Positions 62,640-64,000 of a stretch of DNA of 64,000 nt are shown here, piece after piece (positions within the stretch are counted from its first letter, which is position 1; each line of letters begins with the position of its first letter). The position numbers and the translations under genes were made by a program. This DNA comes from Trichaptum fuscoviolaceum (lineage: Eukaryota > Basidiomycota > Agaricomycetes > Hymenochaetales > Trichaptaceae): assembly GCA_910574455.1 (NCBI GenBank), contig CAJSYZ010000008.1, positions 4,299,152 to 4,363,151 of the forward strand. The letters are read 5' to 3'. Under the pieces are notes generated by a model. That model was not told where the DNA came from, did not search any database, and worked only from the letters and a program-made list of their open reading frames with translations.

Positions 62640-63973
62640 TCATCGAAGGTTACCTTGCGCTGCTCATGGTGCGCCTCTCTGGCCTGCTCGACACCGCGCC
62701 GCTCAAGGTCAAGGCCGTTGTCACGGGTGCGATCGGGTCCGCCGCACACGCGTCGCGAGGCGACTTCCTTCTGCACTTCCCGCCGACAATGGTCAAGTTC
62801 TGTCTGGCGAGGGCGAGGAAACGGGGCTGAGGGGAATTGTCATGGATGCGGTGAGCACATTCGCAGAGGCGGTAGGAAAAGAGGCGTTCTGCCCGTACTT
62901 CGCAGTCACGATCACCAGGCCTTCGACGGCATCAAGACGGGCAACGCACGACTACGAGAGTGCAGCTTCCTCTTCTTCGGCGTGGTGGTCTGGGTGGTTG
63001 GAGACGAGTCCGCGCCCTACATCAGCTAGGTTGTGCCGTCGTTGCTGGACAGCATCAAGCAGGACAAATCCTTGGGCTCCGGTGAGTAATTCTTAAAATC
63101 CACCTTCACCCTTGCTCAAATTCTAGCAGTAGATGAGGAACTCACCGAGGGTTCTTTACCACCGGCGACTCCGCAACTTCTGCTATCAAGATCAAGGACG
63201 AGAACACGAACGCGACGATCGAGGTTGACGACGACACGGAATCCCTCAGCGACGACAACCTCTTCGAGGTCAACTCAGCAATCGCCGTGGAGAAGGAGAT
63301 CGCTGCAGACACGATCGGCACCGTCTTCGCCGCGACAGGCGAACATTTCCTGCCGTACATTGAGCCGTCCGTGCTCGAGCTCATAAAACCTACTCCACCA
63401 CTACTACGAGGGCATCCGGAAGAGTGCGACAGAAAGCATCCTCGAGATCATCAAGACCTTCTACAAGCTGAGTGAGCCGCAGGATTGGCAGCCCGGCTTA
63501 GCGATCGCTGTGCCGCTCCATCAAAACGTCAAAGACCTCATTGCGCACGCACTGGTGCCACTGCTGGACATGTATGGGACTGAGGACAACAAGTGAGTAA
63601 TGCTTTCCCGTGCCCTTTACATGATGAGCTCCTTTAACTCAGCTCACTTCGATGCTTCATGAGACTACATATGGATTCTGTTCTGATCTTGATCATATTC
63701 TTATATTTACACGACCAATACTGACTTCTTTCTTTCAGGTCTGTCGTCTCTGCCCTCTGCGTTGGATTAGCCGAGACTCTTCAAACCATTGGTCCTGCAT
63801 TCCTTGAAGGCCGTAAGTGCTTTGATAGTCCTGTAGTTTAGCTTCCTCTAATTCCTGTCACAGACCTCGAAGACATCTGCAATACCGCTATCCAGATTCT
63901 AGAACAAAAACCGCTTTGTCAGCAAGATCCGGACCAGGACGAAGGTGACGAGCCGCTGGAGGACCAAGCAGAG
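62640..63973 (+). pseudogene. Kap123 (importin-beta-4)-like gene remnant, truncated at telomere-like repeats
   Basis: Collinear pieces of a karyopherin-beta HEAT-repeat protein: GAIGSAAHASRGDFL (about 62735), TGLRGIVMDAVSTFAEAVGK (about 62825), RLRECSFLFFGV (about 62950), AIAVEKEIAADTIGT (about 63275), HFLPYIEPSVLELI (about 63345) and, after introns at about 63594-63738 and 63812-63863, SVVSALCVGLAETL and CQQDPDQDEGDEPLEDQAE (about 63915-63973). Pieces lie in different frames and a TAG interrupts near 63027, so it is a pseudogene. The family is about 1080 residues; only part of the middle to C-terminal HEAT region is present. It stops abruptly where TTAGGGCTAGGG begins. Confidence 0.75.
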
Positions 63974-64000
63974 TTAGGGCTAGGGCTAGGGCTAGGGTTT
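63974..64000 (+). repeat. Telomere-like repeat at right edge
   Basis: TTAGGG followed by three CTAGGG units and TTT, up to the last base of the window. The G-rich strand runs 5' to 3' toward the right, the orientation of a right chromosome end. Only 27 bp are visible, so a true telomere cannot be told from an interstitial tract. Confidence 0.6.

Noticed and set aside
1..64000. CRISPR arrays, rRNA genes, bacterial operon features
   Set aside because: No regularly spaced identical repeats and no rRNA-like sequence; intron-rich genes and LTR elements show a eukaryotic genome.

Overview
The window looks like nuclear DNA of a filamentous basidiomycete, most likely a mushroom-forming Agaricomycete. 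The signs are Ty3/gypsy chromoviruses and Ty1/copia elements of fungal type, genes cut by many 50-65 bp introns, a DUF6533-type membrane protein, a fungal PARP-domain protein, degraded MUB1/samB-like and Kap123-like genes, and a TTAGGG-type repeat at the right edge.

Positions 1-28491 are a nest of LTR retrotransposons, each bounded by target-site duplications read directly in the sequence. Element A (Ty3/gypsy, + strand, 5' end outside the window) landed in a DDE transposase gene whose 5' half survives at 28492-28910. A is split by element B (Ty3/gypsy, +, 888-7211, TSD GTATG) and by element C (a very large Ty3/gypsy chromovirus on the - strand, 9723-27241, TSD CTAGG). C is itself split by element D (a 1.5 kb gag-only, TR-GAG-like element, 22391-23892, TSD AGCTG) and by element E (an apparently intact Ty1/copia element, 11374-16300, in a G-tract). 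The recombined flanks restore open reading frames in A and C, which confirms the nesting order.

The most unusual object is element C. Without its passengers it is about 11.1 kb. It carries a long proline-rich Gag preceded by an ORF with an integrase-like H2C2 zinc motif, and about 2.7 kb of same-strand ORFs between pol and the 3' LTR, where retroviruses keep env. B and C both show an 11-nt primer-binding site that is a perfect complement of a sequence inside their own LTR, as in the Tf1/sushi self-priming mechanism. Both have a slippery heptamer at the gag stop. D and E share an identical PBS matching the anticodon half of initiator tRNA-Met.

Positions 28911-42194 are gene-poor. They hold an ancient, strongly diverged ~4.3 kb tandem duplication with two related small multi-exon gene remnants, and a multi-exon membrane-protein gene (38161-39799, -). 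Positions 42195-60699 hold the recognisable genes: a zinc-finger plus PARP-catalytic protein (+), a DUF6533-like protein (-), a coiled-coil/low-complexity protein (-), a 673 bp terminal-inverted-repeat element rich in GGGTC, and an unknown protein with an internal domain duplication (+).

The last 2 kb contain two decayed conserved genes on opposite strands, one MUB1/samB-like and one Kap123 importin-like. The second is cut off by TTAGGGCTAGGG repeats in telomere orientation, so the right edge is probably subtelomeric or a healed chromosome end. Exon boundaries are my reading of GT/AG signals and frames; no database search was possible.
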